A stretch of 8,725 nt of DNA from an uncultured bacterium (GCA_937928585.1 CALEZK010000121.1:1-8725); one strand, 5' to 3'; positions 1-7,279 are shown, counted from the stretch's first letter. The notes: generated by a model from the letters alone, not told the origin. Translations and numbers: made by a program.

Positions 1-1980
1 CTTTCCATCGGCTGGGGTATTCGGGGAAACTTTGGCCATAACGAAGGCGCGATGATCCCCGGGGCACTCGCGGGCATTGCCGCGTGCCTCGTGTCTGGAC
101 GTGAAGACTGGCGGCGGCGCGCGGCGTATTTCGGCATGTTTGGCGCGATGGGCTGGTGGTTCGGCGGATCGATCTCATACATGCAGGTGGTGTCCTATAC
201 GCATTCGGGACATGCACCCTCCCAACTTTACGGCTTTGCCGCGCTCTGGCTCATCGGTTTCCTGTGGGGCGCGTTTGGCGGCGCCTTCACCGCGATGCCC
301 GCGGTGGCCACGCGCAAGTGGCTAACGGATCTGTTTGTGCCGATCTCGATCGTGCTTGTGTTGTGGACAATTTGGGCGTATTCAGAAGTTTCGCTTGTCA
401 CGGCGTATCGGGAACACGTTTGGATGGAAGATCCGAATGCGTTCAACAAGACCGAGCACCGGCAGGAGAATCCTTTCTACTGGTTCGATGCGGACTGGGT
501 GCTTGCGATGCTCGCGCTGTTCGGCATGTGGGCCTACGACCTCTGGGATCGGCGCGGGAACGCGCGTGGAATTCCATTGTTCATCGTGAGCCTGCTTGTG
601 GGGATGTTTGTCGGATTCTATGCACAATGGGGACTGATAAAGGCGGGCCTCCTTGAACCCCTGCTCAACATTGTAGTGGTGCCCCAAGGCGATCTGACGA
701 AATACAGCGCGGACCAACTATTGACCAACTGGCCGCAGTTCCTTTCCGATATTCATCACATGACCGGCACAATCTTCGGCATGCTGATTGCCGCTTCGAT
801 TTACTTCGCGGTGTTTGGTCGCTTCCGTTCAGGTTCGTCGCTAATTGCGCACATGGCCGGCGGTTGGCTGTTGATGTTCATCGCGGGGCCGGTGCTGCTT
901 TCGATTGTCTTCAGAGACTTTGGCGGATTCCGGCTCACGCCGCCGCGCGGCGACGATTGGGCGGGCATGCTGGGCGCATTCCTGGGCTTGGTGGTGTACG
1001 CATTGCGTAACAGGCTGTTGCCTGTCGCCTACGCGGGCATCGTGAGCGGGGTTGTAGGCGGTTTGGGCTTTGCGGGGATGGTGTGCCTGAAGCTCATACT
1101 CGTCTCGCCGGGAAATCACCATCGATTGAATCCAGAGCAGATCGATCCCAGTCCCACCGCGGAACTCGAGCTCGCCTGGGCGCACTGGCAGAGCGCGAAT
1201 TGGCACAGCGTATTGGAGCAGACCTACGGCTTCGTCAACGGCATTGGTATCGCGATTGCCCTCGGGCTGTTGGCAACACGCGTGCCGCGCATTGTGCCTG
1301 TGGAGACAGCTTCACGGTTTCGCGCGTGGACGCAGGTGTACGCCGTCTCCTTCGTTTTGTTCTTCGTGATGTATCTGAATCTCTATAAGAACGTCGCGGT
1401 CTGGACCAAAGAGATGGTGAAACCGGTGCCGTCGATTATGAAGGCGCCGCTGTTCGAATCGCTGGAGTTCTCCACCTACTTTTGGTTCAACCTTACCTTT
1501 GCCCTGATCGCGGGCGCATCGATCGTGTTGATGTTCGCACATCTTCGACGGCCCATCTCCGTGGTGCCTGCGTCTCCGATGGGAAAAGGTCAACTGTTCT
1601 ATCTGCTGCTGCTCTGGATGATTGTAATTGGAAACTTTGAACGCGCCCTCGCCGGATTTAACGAGCAACGCCTGATCACGGAATGGGTGATCTTCGTGAA
1701 CGCCGTGATAGTGACCATGATGATTCTGCTGCAGCCGCGCGACGAGGACACGCTGGAAGTCGCCGAATCGGCGCGCTTCGCGCCGCTATTGTACCGCGCG
1801 ATCGCAGTCGGGACAGTGGCTTCGAGCCTGCTTGTGCTCTCCTATTTTGGAATCGTGCGCGGAATCTACGGCGGCGCGTTCGCGGGCCACGCGGGCTACC
1901 AGGGCAAACCGCAGCACCGCTTCGGCGACAATGCGGAATGGCGCATACGCCCGAACCTGCGCAAAGGCGAGCACTCGTAG
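1..1980 (+). CDS. Polytopic membrane protein of unknown function (5'-truncated)
   Basis: The reading frame is open from the first base of the window, so the N-terminus lies upstream. The ATG at 52 is internal: the 17 codons before it encode a glycine-rich segment, SIGWGIRGNFGHNEGAM, that runs directly into the first hydrophobic stretch. About 659 codons are visible. I count roughly 16 hydrophobic segments spread over the whole length, separated by short loops, with two longer polar loops (about residues 139-160 and 375-405 of the visible part). The C-terminal 35 residues are polar and basic. No ATPase, permease, transferase or peptidase motif is recognisable. From memory, proteins with a similar GIRGxFGHxxGAM start occur in planctomycete-type genomes as uncharacterised integral membrane proteins; this is recollection, not a search. 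It precedes the ABC importer operon on the same strand, but the 151-base gap with a terminator-like hairpin and a promoter suggests separate transcription. Coding status is near certain; function is unknown. Confidence 0.85.
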   Translation, partial: LSIGWGIRGNFGHNEGAMIPGALAGIAACLVSGREDWRRRAAYFGMFGAMGWWFGGSISYMQVVSYTHSGHAPSQLYGFAALWLIGFLWGAFGGAFTAMPAVATRKWLTDLFVPISIVLVLWTIWAYSEVSLVTAYREHVWMEDPNAFNKTEHRQENPFYWFDADWVLAMLALFGMWAYDLWDRRGNARGIPLFIVSLLVGMFVGFYAQWGLIKAGLLEPLLNIVVVPQGDLTKYSADQLLTNWPQFLSDIHHMTGTIFGMLIAASIYFAVFGRFRSGSSLIAHMAGGWLLMFIAGPVLLSIVFRDFGGFRLTPPRGDDWAGMLGAFLGLVVYALRNRLLPVAYAGIVSGVVGGLGFAGMVCLKLILVSPGNHHRLNPEQIDPSPTAELELAWAHWQSANWHSVLEQTYGFVNGIGIAIALGLLATRVPRIVPVETASRFRAWTQVYAVSFVLFFVMYLNLYKNVAVWTKEMVKPVPSIMKAPLFESLEFSTYFWFNLTFALIAGASIVLMFAHLRRPISVVPASPMGKGQLFYLLLLWMIVIGNFERALAGFNEQRLITEWVIFVNAVIVTMMILLQPRDEDTLEVAESARFAPLLYRAIAVGTVASSLLVLSYFGIVRGIYGGAFAGHAGYQGKPQHRFGDNAEWRIRPNLRKGEHS

Positions 1981-2052
1981 CAACGGGGGAACGTCGACAA
2001 TCCCGCGCGTGCCGCGACCCGGGCGCAACGCGCTCCACGCTTTGCCCAAGAG

Positions 2053-2081
2053 TTGCCTCATCATTCCGCGCACAGTACAAT
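2053..2081 (+). promoter_or_regulatory. Candidate sigma70-type promoter for the ABC importer operon
   Basis: TTGCCT at 2053-2058 (4 of 6 matches to TTGACA) is followed after exactly 17 bases by TACAAT at 2076-2081 (5 of 6 matches to TATAAT). Initiation would fall near 2088, giving a leader of about 44 bases before the lipoprotein ATG at 2132. The -10 box lies in the loop of the inverted repeat at 2066-2090, so a factor bound to that repeat would block this promoter. Found by eye against the E. coli consensus; the host sigma factor may differ. Confidence 0.45.
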
Positions 2082-2099
2082 TGTGCGCGGTGGGTTTTT
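2066..2099 (+). terminator. Perfect 9-bp hairpin followed by T5: terminator or operator
   Basis: CCGCGCACA at 2066-2074 and TGTGCGCGG at 2082-2090 are perfect reverse complements around a 7-base loop (GTACAAT), giving a stem with seven G:C pairs. It is followed by TGGG and then TTTTT at 2095-2099. It lies 85 bases after the stop of the upstream membrane-protein gene, a sensible place for intrinsic termination. The T-run starts four bases after the stem rather than directly at it, which weakens the terminator reading. Because the loop contains a good -10 box, the same palindrome could instead or also be a repressor site for the operon. Confidence 0.5.
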
Positions 2100-2131
2100 C
2101 GGCGATTTGTCACAAAACTGAGAGTACGATC

Positions 2132-3394
2132 ATGCGCATTCCGTTTATTGTTGGGTTGGTTGGTCTCGCGGTGCTTTCAGGGTGCGGATCGGGCACGCCA
2201 GCCCCGAGCGGCGATTCCAACACCACAACCACTCCTTCGGCGACGCCTGCGGCTCCCAGCGGCGGGAATCCGAGTGTAATCAAGATCGTCTCAAGCCTGC
2301 CGCATACCGGCAGCGCGAACGCGCAGATCATGACAATCGTGAACGGTATCAAACTCGCCATCGACGAAGTCGGTGGAAAAGTTGGCGATTTTACCATCGT
2401 CTATGAAGCCTGGGACGACGCATCGCCCGAGCGCGGGCAGTGGGACCCGGCGATCGAATCGGCGAATGCGCAGAAGGCCGTTGCGGATCCCGATGTCATG
2501 GCCTATATCGGCACCTACAATTCCGGCGCGGCAAAGTATTCAATGCCGATTCTGAACAATGCGCTGTTGCTCATGGTCAGCCCCGCGAATACGTGGCCCG
2601 GCCTCACGAAGCCGGGTGTCGGTGAGGCGAACGAACCGATGACCTACCGCCCTTCCGGCAAGATTACCTACTACCGCGTTGTGCCGGCAGACGATATCCA
2701 GGGCCTCGTCGCGGCGCAGTGGGCGAGCGAAATGGGCTGCAAAAAAGTCTACGTGCTGCATGACCGCGAACTTTATGGTCAGGGCATCGCAAAAATGTTC
2801 CAACAAGCCAGCGGTCCGCTGGGTCTCGAGATTCTGGGCTTCGAAGGCATCGATCCCAAGGCTTCGAACTACCGCTCGCTTGTTACGAAGATAAAACAGT
2901 CCGCGCCGGACCTCGTGTATTTCGGCGGCACCACACAGACCAATGCTGGGCAGCTTGCCAAAGATCTTCGCGCGGGCGGCTTGGCGGTCAAGTTCATGGT
3001 GCCCGACGGGTGTTTCGAGGACGCGTTTATCGAATCCGCGGGCGCGGCGAACCTGGAAGGCAACACGTTTATCACGTTCGGCGGACTTCCCGCAGACAAG
3101 CTTACCGGCAAGGGCGCGGAGTACTACGCCAACTACAAAGCAAAGTACAACAGCGAACCGCAGGCTTACTCTGCATACGGGTATGAAAGCGCGCGCGCGG
3201 TGCTCGAAGCGATTCGAATCGCCGGAAAGAAGGATCGCGCGGCCATCGCGGCGGCTTGCGGGCAGATCAAGGATTTTGACGGCCTGCTTGCAAAGTGGTC
3301 GTTTGACGAGAATGGCGACATCACCACCAAGACGCTCAGCGGCAACACGGTAAAGAACGGCAAGTTCGAATTCGTAAAGATTCTGGGCCAGTAA
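2132..3394 (+). CDS. Branched-chain amino acid-type ABC transporter substrate-binding lipoprotein
   Basis: Extracytoplasmic receptor of a HAAT/Liv-type importer, 420 residues. The ATG at 2132 is chosen because it opens directly onto a lipoprotein signal: Met-Arg, a hydrophobic stretch (residues 4-15) and the lipobox L15-S-G-C18, making Cys18 the lipidated N-terminus. The frame stays open upstream into the preceding gene, but that extension would bury the signal peptide. GAGAG at 2120-2124 is a modest ribosome site. Residues 19-47 are a Gly/Ser/Thr/Pro/Ala linker. The type I periplasmic-binding fold (Peripla_BP_6) then runs from about 48 to 420. Family landmarks are the first strand with SSLPHTG (54-60), GTYNSGAAKYSMPI (127-140), SPANTWPGLT (150-159), YYRVVPADDIQG (180-191) and PDLVYFGGTTQTNAGQL (259-275). 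The stretch between the SP..T.P.LT and YYRVVP motifs (160-180) looks longer than in E. coli LivJ. It is the first gene of a five-gene operon. Substrate cannot be assigned; LivJ/LivK-like is the class, not proof of leucine binding. Confidence 0.93.
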   Translation: MRIPFIVGLVGLAVLSGCGSGTPAPSGDSNTTTTPSATPAAPSGGNPSVIKIVSSLPHTGSANAQIMTIVNGIKLAIDEVGGKVGDFTIVYEAWDDASPERGQWDPAIESANAQKAVADPDVMAYIGTYNSGAAKYSMPILNNALLLMVSPANTWPGLTKPGVGEANEPMTYRPSGKITYYRVVPADDIQGLVAAQWASEMGCKKVYVLHDRELYGQGIAKMFQQASGPLGLEILGFEGIDPKASNYRSLVTKIKQSAPDLVYFGGTTQTNAGQLAKDLRAGGLAVKFMVPDGCFEDAFIESAGAANLEGNTFITFGGLPADKLTGKGAEYYANYKAKYNSEPQAYSAYGYESARAVLEAIRIAGKKDRAAIAAACGQIKDFDGLLAKWSFDENGDITTKTLSGNTVKNGKFEFVKILGQ

Positions 3395-3424
3395 GTTCAG
3401 CACGGAAGCCAGGCCCCAAGAACG

Positions 3425-4387
3425 ATGAGCAACACAGAAGTCCTCCTTCAGCAACTTATCATCGGCCTGTCGAACGGCATGATCATTGCCCTGATCGCGC
3501 TTGGGTACACGATGGTCTACGGGATCGTGGAACTCATCAATTTCGCGCACGGCGATCTGTTCATGCTCGGCGCATTTCTCGCCTTGACGGTGGTCGGCGC
3601 GCTCGGCCTCGACGCCATCCCCGAGCCGGCATTGCTCTCCTGGGGCTTTATACCCCTGCTGATCATTGTGCCGCTCTTCTGCGCGACGTTGAATTGGAGT
3701 ATCGACCGGCTCGCATACAGGCCCTTGCGCGACGCGCCCCGACTTGCGCCGTTGGTATCGGCAATCGGTGTCTCGTTCGTGCTGATCAACATCGGCCTGT
3801 TCTGGGGCGGCCTTCGCATGGACGTGTTTAATGGCGGTGTGGCAGCGGCTTCGCCGAAAGATTTCCCGTGGATCGTTTCCAGCGCGAATTTGCTGGGCCC
3901 GGACAGCAACATCATCCTGACCTGGAATGAACTGTTGGTGTTTGCGATCACCGTGCCGCTGATGATCGGATTGAGCGTGCTGGTGAAATTCACGCGCCTG
4001 GGCAAGGCCATGCGCGCAGTCGCGCAGAATCCCACCGCCGCGCGTCTCATGGGCATCGACGTGGATCGCGTCATCGGCGCGACTTTCCTTATCGGCGGCG
4101 CGCTCGCTGGCGCGGCCGCGGTGGTGTATTCGTCGTATAACCACACCATCTACTTTCAGATGGGATTTCGCGTGGGCATGGACGCGTTCACCGCTGCGGT
4201 GCTCGGTGGCATCGGAAACCTTCCCGGCGCGCTGGTGGGTGGACTTGTGATCGGCGTTATCCGCGCGATGAGCGATCAATACATCGCCACGGAGTGGACG
4301 AATGTTGTCGTCTTCGCGATTCTGATTGTTGTGCTGACGTTTCGCCCCTCCGGCATTCTCGGCGCGACGGTTCGCGAGAAGGTGTAG
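3425..4387 (+). CDS. livH: Branched-chain amino acid-type ABC transporter permease, LivH family
   Basis: Inner-membrane permease that pairs with the LivM-type protein to form the translocation pore; 320 residues, close to the usual ~300 of LivH. The N-terminal signature GLSNGMIIALIALGYTMVYG (14-33), followed by NFAHGDLFMLGAF (39-51), is diagnostic of the family. About eight hydrophobic segments are visible. The cytosolic EAA-like coupling loop, which docks on the ATPase, is at about 190-216 (GKAMRAVAQNPTAARLMGID). The C-terminal half has AAVLGGIGNLPGALVGG (257-273) and ends with the typical FRPSGILG (306-313). A loop at about 130-165 probably faces outward. It starts 30 bases after the lipoprotein stop with no hairpin between them; the nearest Shine-Dalgarno-like bases (GGAAG at 3404, AGG at 3411) are poorly spaced, so the start site is less certain than the frame. 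The symbol denotes family, not proven substrate. Confidence 0.93.
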   Translation: MSNTEVLLQQLIIGLSNGMIIALIALGYTMVYGIVELINFAHGDLFMLGAFLALTVVGALGLDAIPEPALLSWGFIPLLIIVPLFCATLNWSIDRLAYRPLRDAPRLAPLVSAIGVSFVLINIGLFWGGLRMDVFNGGVAAASPKDFPWIVSSANLLGPDSNIILTWNELLVFAITVPLMIGLSVLVKFTRLGKAMRAVAQNPTAARLMGIDVDRVIGATFLIGGALAGAAAVVYSSYNHTIYFQMGFRVGMDAFTAAVLGGIGNLPGALVGGLVIGVIRAMSDQYIATEWTNVVVFAILIVVLTFRPSGILGATVREKV

Positions 4388-4393
4388 CGCGCG

Positions 4394-5482
4394 ATGCCTG
4401 CCGGGGGTATTCGACGCATACTCGTCCTGCGGGCGGGATGGATACTGCTGGCAATCGCCCTCGTGCTTCCGGTGTTCGATTCGTTTCTGCCGCGCGAGTT
4501 TCAGTTTGCAGGGTTGATGCGACCGATCTTTATTCTCGCGATACTTGGGCTTGGTCTGAATGTTGTCACTGGATACACGGGCCTGCTGAATCTTGGCCTT
4601 GCGGCGTTCATGGCGATCGGCGCGTACAGCTATGGCATCCTCACCTGCGACATTTATCCGTATCAGCTTAGTTTTTGGACCGCGTTGCCGCTGACCATAT
4701 GCATCGGCGCAACCGCGGGCATCGTGCTCGGCTTGCCGACGATTCGGTTGCGCGGAGATTATCTCGCGATTGTGACGCTTGGACTCGGCGAGATCATGCA
4801 GGACACGCTGAAGAATCTCGACGGCATCACGCAGGGAACCCAAGGCATCAATCCCCTGCCAGCGCCCAGACTGTTTAATTATCAGTTCTCGCCGGAGAAC
4901 TGGATCCCCTGGTACTACCTGTTGCTAGCGATACTTGCGGTGGTTGTATTGTTCTGCAGAAACCTCGAGCACTCGCGCGTGGGCAGATCGTGGATCGCCA
5001 TTCGCGAAGATGAAATCGCCGCAACCTGCATGGGGATTAACCCCGTGAAGGTAAAATTGCTGGCCTTCTCCGTCGGTGCCGAACTTGCGGCGATGTCCGG
5101 CGGATTGTGGGCGGCGTACCTCGGCTCCACTGGCGAACCCGGCAACTACGACTTTCAGATTTCGATCATCGCGCTCTGCATGGTGATCATCGGCGGCATG
5201 GGCAATATCAGCGGCGTATTGCTCGGCGCGGTAGTGATGATCGGGTTCAATTCGATTCTATTGGTGAAAGTTACCACGATACTCGCGCAAAAGGGTCTGA
5301 TTGATACGCAGAATGTGATCACGGTCCCAAGCAACTGGAAATACATGGTATTCGGTTTTGCGCTGATACTCACGATGCGCTTCAAACCAGAAGGCCTGTT
5401 GCCATCGCGGCAGATAAAGGCAGAACTCCACGAGATGGACGAAGATCGTCGCGCCCTGAAAAAGAAAGCGGGGACAAAATGA
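4394..5482 (+). CDS. livM: Branched-chain amino acid-type ABC transporter permease, LivM family
   Basis: Second inner-membrane permease of the importer, 362 residues, within the range of single-copy LivM proteins. Landmarks are LGLNVVTGYTGLLNLGLAAF (52-72 region), LPTIRLRGDYLAIVTLGLGE (114-133), the cytosolic coupling loop GRSWIAIREDEIAATCMGIN (197-216), GGMGNISGVLLGA (267-279) and FKPEGLLP (330-337). About nine or ten hydrophobic segments are visible. The final 23 residues form a charged, lysine- and glutamate-rich tail that should be cytosolic. The start at 4394 lies six bases after the LivH-type stop, with GAAGG at 4378-4382 as ribosome site inside the end of that gene. The stop overlaps the next start in an ATGA (5479-5482), indicating translational coupling to the ATPase. 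Confidence 0.93.
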   Translation: MPAGGIRRILVLRAGWILLAIALVLPVFDSFLPREFQFAGLMRPIFILAILGLGLNVVTGYTGLLNLGLAAFMAIGAYSYGILTCDIYPYQLSFWTALPLTICIGATAGIVLGLPTIRLRGDYLAIVTLGLGEIMQDTLKNLDGITQGTQGINPLPAPRLFNYQFSPENWIPWYYLLLAILAVVVLFCRNLEHSRVGRSWIAIREDEIAATCMGINPVKVKLLAFSVGAELAAMSGGLWAAYLGSTGEPGNYDFQISIIALCMVIIGGMGNISGVLLGAVVMIGFNSILLVKVTTILAQKGLIDTQNVITVPSNWKYMVFGFALILTMRFKPEGLLPSRQIKAELHEMDEDRRALKKKAGTK

Positions 5483-6507
5483 GTCTGTTGCATGTGGACG
5501 ATGTCACGATGCAGTTTGGCGGCCTTACGGCGGTGAACAAAGTCGATTTCCGCGTTGAGCGGGGCCAGATCTTTTCGGTGATCGGCCCCAACGGCGCGGG
5601 CAAGACAACGGTATTCAACGCGATCACCGGCGTATATGAACCCACGGAAGGCATCATCCTTATCGACGGCAGGCCGGGCATGCGTCCGGTTACGCCGCGC
5701 ACCATTCTTGGTATCGCGTTGGTGGGAGTTCTTACCGCGGCCGGATTCACGATTGCGCTGAATCTGGAATCGATGTGGAACGCAGCCATCTCGGCGAACT
5801 ACATCTACAAACAACCCTTCGCATGGGGCAAAGCGATCGGTGATGCTTTGGGGCATCTGCGCTCCGCGCCCGCCACGTTGACGCTGCTCCCTGCCATTGC
5901 CGGCCTGCTGATAGGAGTCGCGGGCGCTACGTCGGTGTGGCGCAGGTCGCGCCGGTCGCCGGACGTTGTCGCGCGGCAGGGGGTTGCGCGCACCTTCCAG
6001 AACCCGCGTGTGTTTCACCAGATGACCGTTCTGGAAAATGTGCTGGTGGGGATGGACACGAAATTGCGCACGCGCTTCTGGCACGCGGCGTGCCGACTTG
6101 GGTTCAAGCACGAGCATTGCAGTTCCGTTGAGAAGGCCATGGCGATGTTGCGCTTCGTCGAACTCGAAGACGAAGCCGGCGCGGCGGCTTCGTGCCTATC
6201 CTATGGCCATCAACGTCGTCTGGAAATCGCGCGGGCGTTGGCGAGCGAACCGAAGCTGCTGCTGCTGGATGAACCGGCTGCGGGAATGAATCCGTCGGAA
6301 TCGGTTGACCTCATGGAGCTGATTCGCAAGATTCGCGATCGCGGCATCGCGGTGGTGCTCATTGAACATCATATGAACCTCGTGATGGGCGTTTCCGATC
6401 GCATCGCAGTGCTCGATTATGGTAACAAGATCGCCGAAGGCACGCCGGACGAAATTCAAGCCTGCCCGAAAGTGCGTAAGGCCTATCTCGGCACGGATCT
6501 GGACTGA
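5479..6507 (+). CDS. livG: LivG-type ABC ATPase with an inserted transmembrane-like hairpin
   Basis: ATP-hydrolysing subunit of the importer. All nucleotide-binding motifs are present in order: Walker A GPNGAGKT (36-43), Q-loop RTFQ with Gln174, signature LSYGHQ (240-245), Walker B LLLLDE (260-265, catalytic Glu265) and switch His297 in IEHH. FGGLTAV near the N-terminus and KAYLG near the C-terminus are typical of LivG. The protein is 342 residues against about 255 for LivG. The excess, about residues 66-159, lies between the beta-strand after Walker A (ILIDG) and the helix leading into the Q-loop (PDVVARQGVARTFQ), which aligns with the canonical PxxIARxGIARTFQ. The insert holds two hydrophobic segments (about 75-96 and 133-154) separated by about 36 residues, with Arg-rich flanks on both outer sides. 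The frame is continuous and the motifs intact, so this is an intact variant rather than a broken gene. GGGGA at 5470-5474 supports the start. It overlaps livM by 4 bases and livF by 1. Confidence 0.92.
   Translation: MSLLHVDDVTMQFGGLTAVNKVDFRVERGQIFSVIGPNGAGKTTVFNAITGVYEPTEGIILIDGRPGMRPVTPRTILGIALVGVLTAAGFTIALNLESMWNAAISANYIYKQPFAWGKAIGDALGHLRSAPATLTLLPAIAGLLIGVAGATSVWRRSRRSPDVVARQGVARTFQNPRVFHQMTVLENVLVGMDTKLRTRFWHAACRLGFKHEHCSSVEKAMAMLRFVELEDEAGAAASCLSYGHQRRLEIARALASEPKLLLLDEPAAGMNPSESVDLMELIRKIRDRGIAVVLIEHHMNLVMGVSDRIAVLDYGNKIAEGTPDEIQACPKVRKAYLGTDLD
5674..5955 (+). other. Region of the LivG-type gene encoding the ~90-residue two-segment hydrophobic insert
   Basis: These bases encode residues 66-159 of the ATPase. 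Hydrophobic segment 1 is about residues 75-96 (TILGIALVGVLTAAGFTIAL and on) and segment 2 about 133-154 (TLTLLPAIAGLLIGVAGATS and on). The outer flanks are basic (Arg65, Arg69, Arg74 before; Arg155, Arg156, Arg158, Arg159 after), and the middle loop is closer to neutral with aromatic residues. By the positive-inside rule this fits a helical hairpin with both ends in the cytosol and the loop outside. Membrane insertion is inferred from composition only. Confidence 0.75.
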
Positions 6508-7232
6508 TGTCGGAAGGACCGCTGCTTTCAGTGCAAGGAATCTTCGCGGGCTATGGCCCGATTGAAGCGTTGAAGGGCGTAACGCTGAACGTGCAACGCG
6601 GAGAGATCGTGACGCTGATCGGCGCGAACGGCGCGGGCAAATCCTCGACGTTGATGTGCATCTGCGGCGTGCACCGCGCGCGAAAGGGGTCGATTCATTT
6701 CGACGGCGAAGAGGTGACCGATGAGAAGCCACATTCGCTCGTTGCAAAGGGCCTCGCGCAAGTGCCCGAAGGGCGCAAGATTTTCGCGCGCATGACGGTG
6801 CTGGAAAATCTCGAACTCGGCGCGTACCTGCGAAAAGATGTTGCGGGGATAAAGTCCGATCTCGATATGGTGTACACCCTCTTCCCCATTCTCGGCGAAC
6901 GCCGCAAACAACTCGGCGGCACGCTCTCTGGCGGCGAACAACAAATGCTCGCGATTGGCCGCGCGCTGATGAGCAAGCCCAAATTGCTGCTGATGGACGA
7001 ACCGTCCATGGGCGTTGCGCCGATCCTTACCGCGAAAATATTCGACACCATTCGAGAACTCAACAAGCAGGGAATGACGATACTGCTGGTTGAGCAGAAC
7101 GCCCACCTCGCCTTGAAACTCGCCCATCGCGGCTACGTGCTCGAAACCGGCGAAATTGTGCTGGAAGACAAGGCATCCTCCCTCCTCACCGACCCCCGCG
7201 TAAAAGAAGCCTACCTCGGCGATGAGGACTGA
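6507..7232 (+). CDS. livF: Branched-chain amino acid-type ABC transporter ATPase, LivF family
   Basis: Second ATPase subunit of the importer, 241 residues, the normal LivF length. Motifs are Walker A GANGAGKS (39-46), Q-loop AQVPEGR (84-90, Gln85), signature LSGGEQQ (130-136), and Walker B LLLMDEP (150-156) with catalytic Glu155. In the switch position it has VEQN (175-178), with Gln177 instead of histidine; this is normal for LivF proteins and not a defect. RMTVLENLELG (95-105) and the C-terminal KEAYLG are also family hallmarks. Unlike its LivG-type partner it has no insertion, so any membrane hairpin would be on only one of the two ATPases. The start codon shares one base with the preceding stop (TGATG), which implies reinitiation and explains the weak ribosome site. 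It is the last gene of the operon. Confidence 0.95.
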   Translation: MSEGPLLSVQGIFAGYGPIEALKGVTLNVQRGEIVTLIGANGAGKSSTLMCICGVHRARKGSIHFDGEEVTDEKPHSLVAKGLAQVPEGRKIFARMTVLENLELGAYLRKDVAGIKSDLDMVYTLFPILGERRKQLGGTLSGGEQQMLAIGRALMSKPKLLLMDEPSMGVAPILTAKIFDTIRELNKQGMTILLVEQNAHLALKLAHRGYVLETGEIVLEDKASSLLTDPRVKEAYLGDED

Positions 7233-7279
7233 GATTCGACTTTGTTTCGCGAGTTCTGCGACTAAATTGGGGCACTTCC

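Noticed and set aside
2005..2033. Inverted repeat GCGCGT...ACGCGC downstream of the membrane-protein gene.
   Set aside because: Six base pairs with a 17-base loop in GC-rich DNA is expected by chance, and no T-run follows.
1832..3394. An extended start at 1832 for the binding protein, overlapping the upstream gene.
   Set aside because: The extra 100 residues are low-complexity Arg/Thr/Ala/Ser sequence read out of frame from the membrane-protein gene, and they would precede a perfect lipoprotein signal that starts at 2132.
2540..4843. A 767-codon open frame on the minus strand opposite the binding-protein and permease genes.
   Set aside because: It is a codon-bias shadow: the plus-strand frames encode clear Liv family proteins, while this translation is rich in His, Arg, Gln and Asp with no domain.
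5155..6117. A 320-codon minus-strand frame covering the LivG insert, considered as a possible separate gene explaining the insert.
   Set aside because: The translation is polar and Arg/His-rich with no motif, and the LivG frame stays open with intact motifs before and after the insert.
7029..7040. Loss of the switch histidine in the LivF-type ATPase (VEQN motif) as a sign of a degenerate ATPase.
   Set aside because: Gln in this position is the family norm, as in E. coli LivF, so it is not a defect. The motif itself is encoded at about 7029-7040.
7233..7279. A terminator in the convergent gap between livF and the minus-strand gene.
   Set aside because: Only a 4-bp TCGC/GCGA pairing is visible, with no adjacent T-run in either direction.
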